Assembly: GCA_910578105.1 (NCBI GenBank)
Contig: CAJTPD010000004.1
Location: 144,933 to 208,932, forward strand
Origin: an uncultured Odoribacter sp.
GTDB taxonomy: Bacteria > Bacteroidota > Bacteroidia > Bacteroidales > Marinifilaceae
Direction: 5' to 3'
Length of the DNA: 64,000 bases
Below the pieces are notes generated by a model, which saw only the letters and a program-made list of their open reading frames with translations, had not been told where the DNA came from and searched no databases. Numbering within the stretch: the first letter of the stretch is position 1; every line of letters begins with the position of its first letter. The position numbers and the translations under genes were made by a program. Shown here piece by piece: positions 51,705 through 60,945 of the stretch.

Positions 51705-52295
51705 ATGAATAATGGAATAAAAACAATTCTGCTTTTATTTATGGTATTATGGGGAATGTGTGCCCATAGCCAGAATGTGGCAGTCAAATCGAATCTGCTG
51801 TATGATGTTGCTGCATATACTCTAAATGCAGGTGTTGAGGCAGGGCTGGCCCCCCGTTGGACATTAGATGTTTCGGTCAATTACAATGGCTGGACACTTT
51901 CGCATGAGCGCAGGTGGAAACACTGGCTTTTGCAACCGGAGGCCCGTTATTGGTTTTGCGACCGTTTTGCAGGTCATTTTGTTGCAGGTCATCTTCTTGG
52001 AGGACAGTATAATATAGGAGGGATAAAGAATCATATCCATTTTTTAGGGAGTGATTTTTCGAATCTCGGACAACAGCGTTATCAGGGGTGGATGTTCGGA
52101 GCCGGAATAGCTTACGGGTATGCGTATGTTTTGGGAAAACATTGGAATGTAGAGGGCGAAATTGGTTTGGGATGGATTTATACCCGTTATGATGTTTTTC
52201 CCTGTGCCAATTGTGGGAAAAAGTTGGCCAAAGGCCGGGCGCATAATTATGTAGGTCCGACGAAAGCGGCTGTTAATTTAGTGTATACCTTTTAA
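51705..52295 (+). CDS. DUF3575 outer-membrane beta-barrel protein of fimbrial operon
   Basis: A 196-residue protein with a signal peptide (1-22, ending AHSQ). The DUF3575 signature is seen in VAVKSNLLYDVAAYTLNAGVE, LSHERRWKHWLLQPEARYW and GHFVAGHLLGGQYNIGG; the chain ends in the aromatic VYTF, as outer-membrane barrels do. It is the usual first gene of Bacteroidales fimbrial operons, followed by a DUF3868 gene. Probably part of the surface anchoring or export apparatus; exact role unknown. Confidence 0.88.
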   Translation: MNNGIKTILLLFMVLWGMCAHSQNVAVKSNLLYDVAAYTLNAGVEAGLAPRWTLDVSVNYNGWTLSHERRWKHWLLQPEARYWFCDRFAGHFVAGHLLGGQYNIGGIKNHIHFLGSDFSNLGQQRYQGWMFGAGIAYGYAYVLGKHWNVEGEIGLGWIYTRYDVFPCANCGKKLAKGRAHNYVGPTKAAVNLVYTF

Positions 52296-52306
52296 TGGTG
52301 GGGTTT

Positions 52307-53722
52307 ATGATAAGGAATATATATATAATTTGTCTGTTGTTGTCGGGATTGATGACAGAGGCACAAATCAGGTTATTGCCGGGCGGACAGGCTCAGGTCA
52401 GTAATCTGGATATAGCCCGTACGGAGGGCAACTTGTTTGTATCGATGAATGTTGATTGGTCCGGGTTGGAAATAAAGGGCAACCGGGAGATGTTTTTCAC
52501 TCCTGTACTTTGTTTTGGGGAAAAGACATTGACGTTACCATCCATATTGGTTGCCGGCCGTAACCGTTATTATCATCATTTGCGTAGTAAAAGTGCAGAC
52601 AGTACTGTAATGCTTTATCGCCGGAGTGAAGTGACGGCGATGGATTACCGGGCGGTAGTGCCTTATGAGTCGTGGATGAATGAGTCGAAGCTTGTGATGG
52701 ACGAGAGGGAATGTGGTTGTTGCAGTGATACGTTGGCACAAAACAGAGATACTTTGGTGACTCTCAATTTTGCGCCGAAGGTTTTCCGGCCGCAGTTTGT
52801 TTACATTCCACCCAAAGCGGAAATGGTGAAAATGCGTGAGATGAAAGGAAGTGCGTATATCGATTTCCCGGTAAACCGGACAGAGATTCATGAGAATTAC
52901 CGTAGTAATTATACGGAATTGCAGAAGATTCGCAATACGATAGATGTTGTGCGTAATGATGCAGACACACGTATCACTTCCGTGTTCATCAAAGGATATG
53001 CATCGCCGGAGGGGGCTTTTGCCAACAATGTACGCCTGGCGAAAGGACGGACGCAAACGCTGAAAGAGTATGTGCGCAAGCAATATGCTTTCCCTGACAC
53101 GTTGCTGACGACAGATTTTGAGGCGGAAGACTGGAGCGGATTGGAGCGTTATGTTGCGGCTTCCGGTCTGTCGGAGAAAGAGGGTATCCTCGCTTTAATT
53201 GGCAGTGATTTGGAACCGGACGTCAAAGAACGGAAAATCAAACAGATGTATCCGGCAGATTATGCTTATCTCTATCGTCATGTTTATCCCGGTTTGCGTC
53301 ATTCGGATTATGTTGTGGAGTATGAAGTACGTGCCTATACTGACGTGGAGGAAGTGAAACGGTTGCTCAGAACACAGCCGCAGAAACTGAGTTTGCAGGA
53401 AATGTATGTAGCGGCGCAGGAAATGGTGCCGGGTAGTGATGAGTACAATGAGACATTTGAAATTGCTGTGCGCATGTTCCCGGATGATTCGGTTGCCAAT
53501 CTGAATGCTGCCAATACGGCGATGGGATTAGGCGACCTGAAGAATGCTGCCCGTTATCTGGAAAAAGCAGGTGATAGTGCGGAAGCAGTGTATGCCCGTG
53601 CTATTTATGCTGCGTTGAATAACGACTATGATACGGCTGCCAGATTGTTTGCCGATGCGCGACAGAGGGGCATTGCCCAAGCAGCCGATGCGCTGAAACA
53701 ATTGCAAGAAATGAAAAAGTAA
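52307..53722 (+). CDS. DUF3868 / OmpA-like protein with C-terminal TPR, fimbrial operon
   Basis: About 471 residues. Signal peptide (MIRNIYIICLLLSGLMTEAQ, start at the ATG 52307; another in-frame ATG at 52295 overlaps the preceding stop). The N-terminal about 130 residues fit DUF3868; the centre (about 185-330) resembles an OmpA-like peptidoglycan-binding fold (YIDFPVNRTEIHENYRSN, KGYASPEGAFANNVRLAKGRTQTLKEY); the C-terminus has TPR-like repeats (VANLNAANTAMGLGDLKNAARYLEKAG). A neighbour of DUF3575 in fimbrial loci, it may tie the pilus base to the cell wall. Confidence 0.87.
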   Translation: MIRNIYIICLLLSGLMTEAQIRLLPGGQAQVSNLDIARTEGNLFVSMNVDWSGLEIKGNREMFFTPVLCFGEKTLTLPSILVAGRNRYYHHLRSKSADSTVMLYRRSEVTAMDYRAVVPYESWMNESKLVMDERECGCCSDTLAQNRDTLVTLNFAPKVFRPQFVYIPPKAEMVKMREMKGSAYIDFPVNRTEIHENYRSNYTELQKIRNTIDVVRNDADTRITSVFIKGYASPEGAFANNVRLAKGRTQTLKEYVRKQYAFPDTLLTTDFEAEDWSGLERYVAASGLSEKEGILALIGSDLEPDVKERKIKQMYPADYAYLYRHVYPGLRHSDYVVEYEVRAYTDVEEVKRLLRTQPQKLSLQEMYVAAQEMVPGSDEYNETFEIAVRMFPDDSVANLNAANTAMGLGDLKNAARYLEKAGDSAEAVYARAIYAALNNDYDTAARLFADARQRGIAQAADALKQLQEMKK

Positions 53723-53737
53723 TAAATATAGAACGAT

Positions 53738-55771
53738 ATGAAAGCTTTGATTAAATTCTTAATGTATGCTTTAATTTTTGGTTTGCTGGCAGGATGCCAC
53801 AAGCATGAGGTAGGACCGGGGAAGAATGATTCTATGCTGGAGGGGGTAGACGATAACAGTACTGTTTACATGAGTGTCAAAGTACAGCTTCCTGTGGTTC
53901 CTGGTGCCCGTAGTCAGAGTCAAGATAATGGTAGTTCGGACGGTGGAAATGAGGAGGGGCAGGATTATGAGAACAATGTAAACAACATCTTGCTGGTACT
54001 CGCGGAGCCGGACAGCAATATTTATATTGCACATGGATTGGCCGGGGCTTTGAAACAGCAAAATGGCATCGTAACCACGACGGCTGCAATTACCCAGACT
54101 TCACTTTCGCATTATTACAGCAAATATGCACTCAACAGAGTGACAGAACTGCCAAGTGGCAGAGAGAATATTCTGGTTTATGCTTTCTGTAATCCGCCAC
54201 AGGATTTGTTGGATGTTTTTAATAAGAATTTGCCGAAAGACGAAAAACTTCGGTCGAGTTGGTTTCATTCAGCGTGCAAGGTGATAGGAAGCAATAATCC
54301 GGACAATACCGGAATGACCGATGGTTCCAACCGTTCTATTTGGGCCAAGAATACTTTTCTTATGTCGAATTCGGAGGTGGCTGTAGTAACTATTCCGAGG
54401 ACTTTTGATGAATGGTTGCTGAATTATTCTACCATAGCTAATCCTCTCCTGTTAACTAAAGATAAACCCATACCTGTGGAGCGTTCCGTGGCACGTTTCG
54501 ATTTTAAGGATGGCTCCGATTATCCTGGCACAAATACCTATGACGTGGATGTTGCCGGACAAAATGGTGGTAAACTTCAGGTGAAATTGATACGTATGGC
54601 ACTGGTAAACATGAGCAAACATTTCTATTATTTGAAACATGTTTCCAATGCTGATAACGGGCATGCTGATGCTATTATTTGCGGAAAGGAAACAACAACA
54701 AATCATGTAGTGGATACTGATGCGGAGGCACCTCATAAACACGAATCTATTAAGGGACAGACTCCTGAGGAATTGAAATTGACAGACTATTTCAATTTTT
54801 ATTTATTTAATCAGGATGGTTCAATTGATGAAAATACCCGCAAAGGGTGGAACAACTATCGGATTGATGATGTAATAAGTGGTGACAACGATGTGCTTGG
54901 CGGAGGAGACAAATGGACCGGGACGGTGAATCCTGTTGATAAATCGGGTTATCATATTTGGCGTTATGTTACTGAAAATACGGTATCACACGATGATTTT
55001 CAGACGCATGCAGTTTCTACTGGTATTGTTTTTAAAGGCAAATTGCTGGTAGACAGAAATGACGAAGGTGTGAATGAAACACTTCGGAAAGCGGTCCATG
55101 GAGAATACAGTCTGCCGGACGATAATGGGTATGTTTATCAGGTTGACGGAAAAACTTATCCGCTTTTGTTTGTGTATATGAGTAATATATATGTCGGCTG
55201 GAATGACCAGATTAAGCATTTTATTTCGGAGGATTACAACGGACAGGCTATGTACAATGATGCTCATGCTGAATATACGTATACAAATGATAAAGGCGAG
55301 AGTACCACTAAAACTGTTGATGAATGGTACCAGAATCTGGTTCAGGTTTACAAGGCTAATGGGAAAGATACGGAGAATTTCTTTGTAAAAGAAGCATTGA
55401 ATATTTTCCGTGCCGCTGCTACAGCTCACGGTTTTACCATATACCAGGCCAGTGATGATTCCGAAGATTATAATCCTGATATGCAAAAAGAGGGAGAAGG
55501 TCCGGGATTTTATTTTTATTATTTCTACTGGAACCGTCATAATGATAATGGTAGGAATGGGGTGATGGGGCCGATGGAATTTGCAGTGGTTCGTAATAAT
55601 GTTTATAAATTGTCGGTTACCCGCATCAGTCAATTGGGACATCCGCGTATTTCCAGCAATGATCCGGATAAACCAACTCCGGATAAGCCTGATGAGGATG
55701 GTAAACTGTATTTCACAGTCAATGTAGAGGTATTGCCTTGGACAGTACGAGTAAACAATATTATATTCTAA
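53738..55771 (+). CDS. Mfa1-type major fimbrial subunit (fimbrillin)
   Basis: Lipoprotein pilin of the Bacteroidales type V pilus family, 677 residues. Lipobox LAGC (C20). The first beta-strand TVYMSVKVQLPVVPGAR ends in R58, suited to arginine-specific cleavage in maturation; then the N-terminal domain with ENNVNNILLVLAEPDSN and the C-terminal Mfa1-like end GKLYFTVNVEVLPWTVRVNNI. Longer than P. gingivalis Mfa1 (about 560). It comes directly before the FimB/Mfa2 anchor gene. Confidence 0.87.
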   Translation: MKALIKFLMYALIFGLLAGCHKHEVGPGKNDSMLEGVDDNSTVYMSVKVQLPVVPGARSQSQDNGSSDGGNEEGQDYENNVNNILLVLAEPDSNIYIAHGLAGALKQQNGIVTTTAAITQTSLSHYYSKYALNRVTELPSGRENILVYAFCNPPQDLLDVFNKNLPKDEKLRSSWFHSACKVIGSNNPDNTGMTDGSNRSIWAKNTFLMSNSEVAVVTIPRTFDEWLLNYSTIANPLLLTKDKPIPVERSVARFDFKDGSDYPGTNTYDVDVAGQNGGKLQVKLIRMALVNMSKHFYYLKHVSNADNGHADAIICGKETTTNHVVDTDAEAPHKHESIKGQTPEELKLTDYFNFYLFNQDGSIDENTRKGWNNYRIDDVISGDNDVLGGGDKWTGTVNPVDKSGYHIWRYVTENTVSHDDFQTHAVSTGIVFKGKLLVDRNDEGVNETLRKAVHGEYSLPDDNGYVYQVDGKTYPLLFVYMSNIYVGWNDQIKHFISEDYNGQAMYNDAHAEYTYTNDKGESTTKTVDEWYQNLVQVYKANGKDTENFFVKEALNIFRAAATAHGFTIYQASDDSEDYNPDMQKEGEGPGFYFYYFYWNRHNDNGRNGVMGPMEFAVVRNNVYKLSVTRISQLGHPRISSNDPDKPTPDKPDEDGKLYFTVNVEVLPWTVRVNNIIF

Positions 55772-55784
55772 GTATCAGAAAGGG

Positions 55785-56786
55785 ATGAAACGAGATATAA
55801 TTTTCTGCCGGATGAGAACACTTGTTGTTTTCGTGATGCTCGTCGCCCTGTCTTCGTGTGAGAAGATTTACGATGATTTGGAGGCGTGTCCGCATGGGGT
55901 ATCCCTGCGTTTTGTGTACGATTACCACATGGAGAGAGGCAATGCTTTTCCGTGGAATGTAGATTGTTTGACACTCTATGTGTATGACGATGAAGACAAT
56001 TACGTGGCGACGTATGTTGTGACAGATTCAGTGTTGCGGGATGAAAACTATCGTATGCGTTTGGAATTGCCAAAAGGACATTATCATTTTGTGGCTTACG
56101 GTGGTCTTGCTTGTGAAAAGAGTTCTTTTTCGGTGACGAAAGCTCCTGTTGATACGTCCCGTTTGGAAAGTCTTCACGTATTGATGGATGCGTATCAGTA
56201 TTCGGATACGGTGCATGAGAATCTGCACGGCTTGTATTGGGGCGACTTGGAATTGGAAACAGCTGACCTTTATCAGGAAGGTACGGTGGAAATGATGAAG
56301 AATACGAACAATATTCGTATTGTCTTGCAGGATGTGAATTCCGAACAACCAGTGTATGGTAAAGATTTTACGTTTTCAATCAGGGATGATAATACACTTT
56401 TCGGTGCGGACAATGACTTGCCGGAAAACGGAGAGGTGACCTATACACCCTGGGCCCAGGGGGATGCTTTTATCGGTTTAAATACAGCCGGAATGGAGGT
56501 TATCGGTGCTTATGCGGAATTGTCTGTATCGCGGTTGATGACAAAAAACGCACCTGTATTGCTGATAAAAAGTGTGGATACGGGAGAGGATGTGATTGAT
56601 ATTCCCTTATTGAATTATCTAAGACTGTATAAAAGTGAGCTTTATAGCAAGATGGGGGAACAGGAATTCCTTGACCGTCAGAGTACCTGGACATTGCTTT
56701 TTCTTTTGGATAGTCAGAAACGCTGGGTGCAGACCTATATCAAAATCAATGATTGGAAGGTTGTAATTAACGAAACAAGTCTTTGA
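55785..56786 (+). CDS. FimB/Mfa2-type fimbrial anchor subunit
   Basis: Lipoprotein of 333 residues that terminates and anchors the pilus in the outer membrane. Lipobox LSSC (C25 from this start; C16 from the ATG at 55812, an equally possible start). Family features: KIYDDLEACPHGVSLRFVYDYHMERGNAF near the N-terminus (cited in part) and the LPKGHYHFVAYGGLACEKSSF loop, typical of FimB/Mfa2. It has no arginine cleavage site after the first strand, unlike the pilins around it, in accord with a subunit that keeps its lipid. Ends 3 bases before the next gene. Confidence 0.9.
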   Translation: MKRDIIFCRMRTLVVFVMLVALSSCEKIYDDLEACPHGVSLRFVYDYHMERGNAFPWNVDCLTLYVYDDEDNYVATYVVTDSVLRDENYRMRLELPKGHYHFVAYGGLACEKSSFSVTKAPVDTSRLESLHVLMDAYQYSDTVHENLHGLYWGDLELETADLYQEGTVEMMKNTNNIRIVLQDVNSEQPVYGKDFTFSIRDDNTLFGADNDLPENGEVTYTPWAQGDAFIGLNTAGMEVIGAYAELSVSRLMTKNAPVLLIKSVDTGEDVIDIPLLNYLRLYKSELYSKMGEQEFLDRQSTWTLLFLLDSQKRWVQTYIKINDWKVVINETSL

Positions 56787-56788
56787 AA

Positions 56789-57886
56789 ATGAATAAGTCG
56801 ATATATATGATATTCTTGTTTGCGGCGTTTTGGGGAATAACAGGATGTGAGCAGGGAGAATATCCGGAAATAGAGGAAAGGCCTGGCAGCGTGACCTTAA
56901 AAATCGGCGTGGATATATCTGATATATTGCCTCAGACACGGGCTGACGAAACTCAGGCAGAGAACGATGCAGAGAAAATGCATACCTTGCGTATTATCAT
57001 TGTACGGCCGAATGGCCGTGTAGAACGGGTTAAGTACATAGAATTGGCAAAGCCTGCTACTTTACAATCCTGGGATTTTGATACGATTGTCAGTGGGGAA
57101 ACCAAACAAATTTATCTTATTGTCAATGAGAATACAACTAAAATAGAGGAGAATATAGTCAATAAGGTGACGCCTTATAGTTTTACAAAAATTCATGAAA
57201 AAGAATTTTTTCCGTTGGATGAGATTTATAACCTGACCTTTAGCGTAAATAGTAATACGGAGCAATTGAAAGGACCATTGCCGATGAGCGATATGCACCG
57301 GGTAGAAATTCCGCCTGTTGCTCCCGATGGTAAAGAACATGAAATCGAGTGCCGTCTTACTGTCAGGCGTGCTGCTGTAAAATTTACTTTTTATCTGACT
57401 AATGAAAGTGATAAGAATTTTAAAGTAGTTGGCTTGGAAATGGAAAAAATGGCTCGCCGTTCATATTTTCTGCCGAGGGAATTCAACGGAGAGTATACTG
57501 TTCCTTCTGTAAATAATAATGAATATTATACGTTTAAGCACACATTTCCCAAAGTAGTAGTATTACCGGCAAAATCGAAAACTGAGGTTAATTTATTGAA
57601 GGAGGCAGGGGAGCAGCCGCTTTATCTGATGGAAGGGAAATATGTGGATAATGACAAGGAAAAGGATACAAAATTGAATTATAAGATAGCATTGATGTTG
57701 CAAAGCGATGAGTTCGGAGAGAAACCGTGGAACACGACTTTTGAATATTTCCCGAATTTGCCGGATTTGCCGCGCAATACACATGTTGTTGTTCATGCTA
57801 CACTCCAGCATGATTTGGAGATAAAATGGGAGGTACATGTGCATCCTTATATCAGTGTGCCTCTTGAACCAGATTTCGGATTGTAA
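56789..57886 (+). CDS. Fimbrillin-like accessory lipoprotein
   Basis: Lipoprotein of 365 residues (lipobox ITGC, C20) starting at the ATG 56789; a TTG two codons earlier overlaps the preceding stop. The first strand SVTLKIGVDISDILPQTR ends at R51, followed by ADET, the usual maturation context of Bacteroidales pilins. The middle has the FimA/Mfa-type sequence RLTVRRAAVKFTFYLTNES. It is likely a minor or tip-associated subunit (Mfa3/4/5-like position). Specific family not certain. Confidence 0.78.
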   Translation: MNKSIYMIFLFAAFWGITGCEQGEYPEIEERPGSVTLKIGVDISDILPQTRADETQAENDAEKMHTLRIIIVRPNGRVERVKYIELAKPATLQSWDFDTIVSGETKQIYLIVNENTTKIEENIVNKVTPYSFTKIHEKEFFPLDEIYNLTFSVNSNTEQLKGPLPMSDMHRVEIPPVAPDGKEHEIECRLTVRRAAVKFTFYLTNESDKNFKVVGLEMEKMARRSYFLPREFNGEYTVPSVNNNEYYTFKHTFPKVVVLPAKSKTEVNLLKEAGEQPLYLMEGKYVDNDKEKDTKLNYKIALMLQSDEFGEKPWNTTFEYFPNLPDLPRNTHVVVHATLQHDLEIKWEVHVHPYISVPLEPDFGL

Positions 57887-57903
57887 TAAAAGTATGGAAG
57901 ATT

Positions 57904-60900
57904 ATGAAACGCAGTTTTTTATACATTTTAATTTGTATGTTTTTGCTGAGTGTTACAGCCTGTGTGGATGATGAAATACGCCCTTTTGATGATATACCGG
58001 AAGGTGAAACTACAGTAGGTGTTATTGTGGAATTTAATCCGTTGACACCGGCACTGGCGACCCGTGCTTCAGCCGGTGATGCGATTAAAAATATAGAAAG
58101 CCTTTGTGTTCTGGTGTACGGATTGGACGGGAATTTGACAAGTCGTCACCTGATAAAAGGAAGTGACGGGAGTCAAATACCAGGGTATGTGGAAAAAGAT
58201 ACAGAGCGGCAAGATAATGGACAGATTGCTGAATCGGAAACGCCTTGTGCCAAATTCAACCTGACTATTCCTTATGGACTTTACCGTATTTATGCCGTTG
58301 CCAATATGGGGGACTTGAATGGGTACGACGTTCAAACAGTGGATAAATTGAAAAGTATTGTTCTTCAGTGGCAAGAAGATGACACGAAAAAAAATAACCA
58401 GATGCTCGGGCATTTTACTGAGAAAGGTGTATTTTGCAACGACGACAAAGATTACGTGTTAAAGATTAACCGTAAGCATATGGAAGTGCGTGCGGGCATC
58501 CGGCGGGTGGCGTCGAAAGTGACGTTAGCATTTGACGGTTCACAGTTGAAAGAGGGGGTATTTGTATACATCAAATCAGCTCAAATCAAAGATATTCCCC
58601 GAACTTGCTTTTTAGGGAATTCCAATACACCGTCGCAGGCAGATGAATTGATAAAAGAGGGGGATACCATCCGGTATGACCTGCAGTATGATGAAGAAGC
58701 AAACAAAATGATACAGGCTCCTTTTGATGAGCATTATTTGGCGCGTGTCACCAAGGGACGTCCCTATTATCCACACGATTCGGAATATGGAAAAGTTTTT
58801 CATACAGAAACCGAACGGGCCCTTTTCTTTTATGAAAATATGCAGGGAGAGGGTAAGGACAAACGGCAAATACCTGACGGAGATGGGAAACTGCCTTATA
58901 TTGACAAGGATGCTAAATCATATGGTAGTTATATTGAAGTGAAAGCTTATTACCGTTCCATTCACGAAGGTAGGGTGGGGAACGGGGATATTGTTTATCG
59001 TTTTATGCTTGGCAAGGATGTTCTGAAGGATTATAATGCAGAGCGTAACCATCATTATAAACTGACCCTGAGATTCAAGAACTTTGCCAACGATGTAGAT
59101 TGGCACATTGAGTATGAGGAAGAAGACCCGAGTATTCAGGTTCCTGAACCTTATTTTATATCTTATTTGTATAACCACAAGATGATGTTTCCTGTAAAAG
59201 TCAATACAGGGGGGCATAAATTGGTGAGTCTGACAGCGCGTATTGATACCAATTCGTGGGCACCTTATAATGCGCCTTATCTGGATTACTACAGGGCAAT
59301 GGATCCTAATGTAACGAAAGGAGCACAATTGAATCCTTGGAATGGTTTTTTGTCTTTGCGAAGAACACGGGAAACAGTTGTTACAATGCCGGGAGATGAT
59401 CAGTTTCCTGCTCTTAATCGCCTTAATAAAGAATATTGGGAGCATTTTAAGCGTGGAGAAAGGGATTATAATGTGGGTCCCGGCGAATATGATTCGGACG
59501 ATGGGGATGGGAAATATTATGTATATACGGGAGAAAACGGAGAGATGAATTTTTTCCTACCCATGTACACCCGGGCTAAACAGTTGCTTATAAAATCGGG
59601 TTATACGGGCAATAATCCATATGTGGCTTATCAGCGTAAAGCAATTGTTTTTCTGGAAGGGAAATTAGATAATGGTACTACGATGCAAAAGTTTGCCAGA
59701 ATCATGCAGGTACGCCGGGTAGTAAATCCGAAAGGTATTTGGCGGAACCATGATAATGATAAGGATTTTCATGTCGTTTTGAAGCGATTGCCAAGGGAAA
59801 TAAGTGAGTCATTTGAAGAGTTTACTTCCGAAGGCAAATGGCGGGCTTATCCGATTGTTGACCCAACGGATTTAGTCAGACTTGACGGACAAAACGATAC
59901 GGTGACGGGAAACACAGGTACTCCGATTGATTTTACGATTCATTTTAATGGAACATGTGATGCCAGTCAGAGCCGGTGTGCTATTATTCGGGTAGAGTAT
60001 CATGATTACAGTTGTTTTCATCTGATTTTTGTCCGTCAAGGAAATGCGCCTATTGATTTGGCTGGTAACGGGACCTGGTGGCATACGAGCAATATGCGTA
60101 CTTACAGTACAGAAGCCGGTTGTCCGTTAGAAGAAGGTTCGTTGTTTAAATTTGGTAACTGGGACCAGCCGATAGATGCTACCAGTAACGCGAATGACGT
60201 AATACCGTGGACGGAAGTGGGACCTGATGATTTCAAAAATCATGCCAATACTTCTTTTTTAATAGCAGGTACCGCCAAATCTGCATTATGGTCACAAATC
60301 ACCGCACAGGGAACGACAGGAAGTTTTTCTGCTCCGGGACTTCCTCCGTTTGTGTCTGGCAGAAAGGTGTCTGTTGCTTCATTTGATGACTATAATGCTC
60401 TTTGGGAACATGATGATATTGAGAATGCTTACGGTGTGATGTACGGAAATGATGCGACTGAAACACTTACTACTTTGGAAGAGGTATACGGACATCGTTA
60501 CGATAAACATCGGGGTGGTGCGGGGTATGGGATGCGGGGAATTTTTGTCTATAATAGAGAGAGCGGAGACAATTTGTTTTTTCCGATAGGAGCTTCCGGT
60601 TATGGTCACAGAAAGCATAAGGACGGTAAAGGAACGGCGGTATTGAGGTATGGCGGCCGGTACAAACCTCTGGATAAAAGTAATCCGTCAACAGGGGATT
60701 ATTTGAATTTCCGCCCATTGATGTATGATATTTATATGCGTCCCGGAGCTATTTATTGGTTGGAAAAAAGAGTGAATACCACCAGAAAGAACGGAGAAAA
60801 AGTAACAGAGGCAATCGGTTGGGATATAAATTACTTCACTTTTGATTTCAATTATATCAGTTCGGCGAATGTATTTTCTCCGAATAATAGTAATAATAGC

Positions 60901-60933
60901 GATGCTTGTTTTGTGCGTTGTGTGGAAAAATAG
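57904..60933 (+). CDS. Large fimbrial tip-like protein (DUF4906)
   Basis: A 1009-residue lipoprotein (lipobox VTAC, C20). TTVGVIVEFNPLTPALATR ends at R54 followed by ASAG, again the pilin maturation context; the first 400 residues are pilin-like (IESLCVLVYGLDGNLTSRHL, PYGLYRIYAVANMGDL), and the rest is a long beta-rich region that includes the DUF4906-type segment. Size, location after the subunit genes and the double arrangement suggest a tip adhesin, comparable with Mfa5 of P. gingivalis. No von Willebrand domain is evident. Receptor unknown. Confidence 0.82.
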   Translation: MKRSFLYILICMFLLSVTACVDDEIRPFDDIPEGETTVGVIVEFNPLTPALATRASAGDAIKNIESLCVLVYGLDGNLTSRHLIKGSDGSQIPGYVEKDTERQDNGQIAESETPCAKFNLTIPYGLYRIYAVANMGDLNGYDVQTVDKLKSIVLQWQEDDTKKNNQMLGHFTEKGVFCNDDKDYVLKINRKHMEVRAGIRRVASKVTLAFDGSQLKEGVFVYIKSAQIKDIPRTCFLGNSNTPSQADELIKEGDTIRYDLQYDEEANKMIQAPFDEHYLARVTKGRPYYPHDSEYGKVFHTETERALFFYENMQGEGKDKRQIPDGDGKLPYIDKDAKSYGSYIEVKAYYRSIHEGRVGNGDIVYRFMLGKDVLKDYNAERNHHYKLTLRFKNFANDVDWHIEYEEEDPSIQVPEPYFISYLYNHKMMFPVKVNTGGHKLVSLTARIDTNSWAPYNAPYLDYYRAMDPNVTKGAQLNPWNGFLSLRRTRETVVTMPGDDQFPALNRLNKEYWEHFKRGERDYNVGPGEYDSDDGDGKYYVYTGENGEMNFFLPMYTRAKQLLIKSGYTGNNPYVAYQRKAIVFLEGKLDNGTTMQKFARIMQVRRVVNPKGIWRNHDNDKDFHVVLKRLPREISESFEEFTSEGKWRAYPIVDPTDLVRLDGQNDTVTGNTGTPIDFTIHFNGTCDASQSRCAIIRVEYHDYSCFHLIFVRQGNAPIDLAGNGTWWHTSNMRTYSTEAGCPLEEGSLFKFGNWDQPIDATSNANDVIPWTEVGPDDFKNHANTSFLIAGTAKSALWSQITAQGTTGSFSAPGLPPFVSGRKVSVASFDDYNALWEHDDIENAYGVMYGNDATETLTTLEEVYGHRYDKHRGGAGYGMRGIFVYNRESGDNLFFPIGASGYGHRKHKDGKGTAVLRYGGRYKPLDKSNPSTGDYLNFRPLMYDIYMRPGAIYWLEKRVNTTRKNGEKVTEAIGWDINYFTFDFNYISSANVFSPNNSNNSDACFVRCVEK

Positions 60934-60945
60934 CCGGATGTAAAA

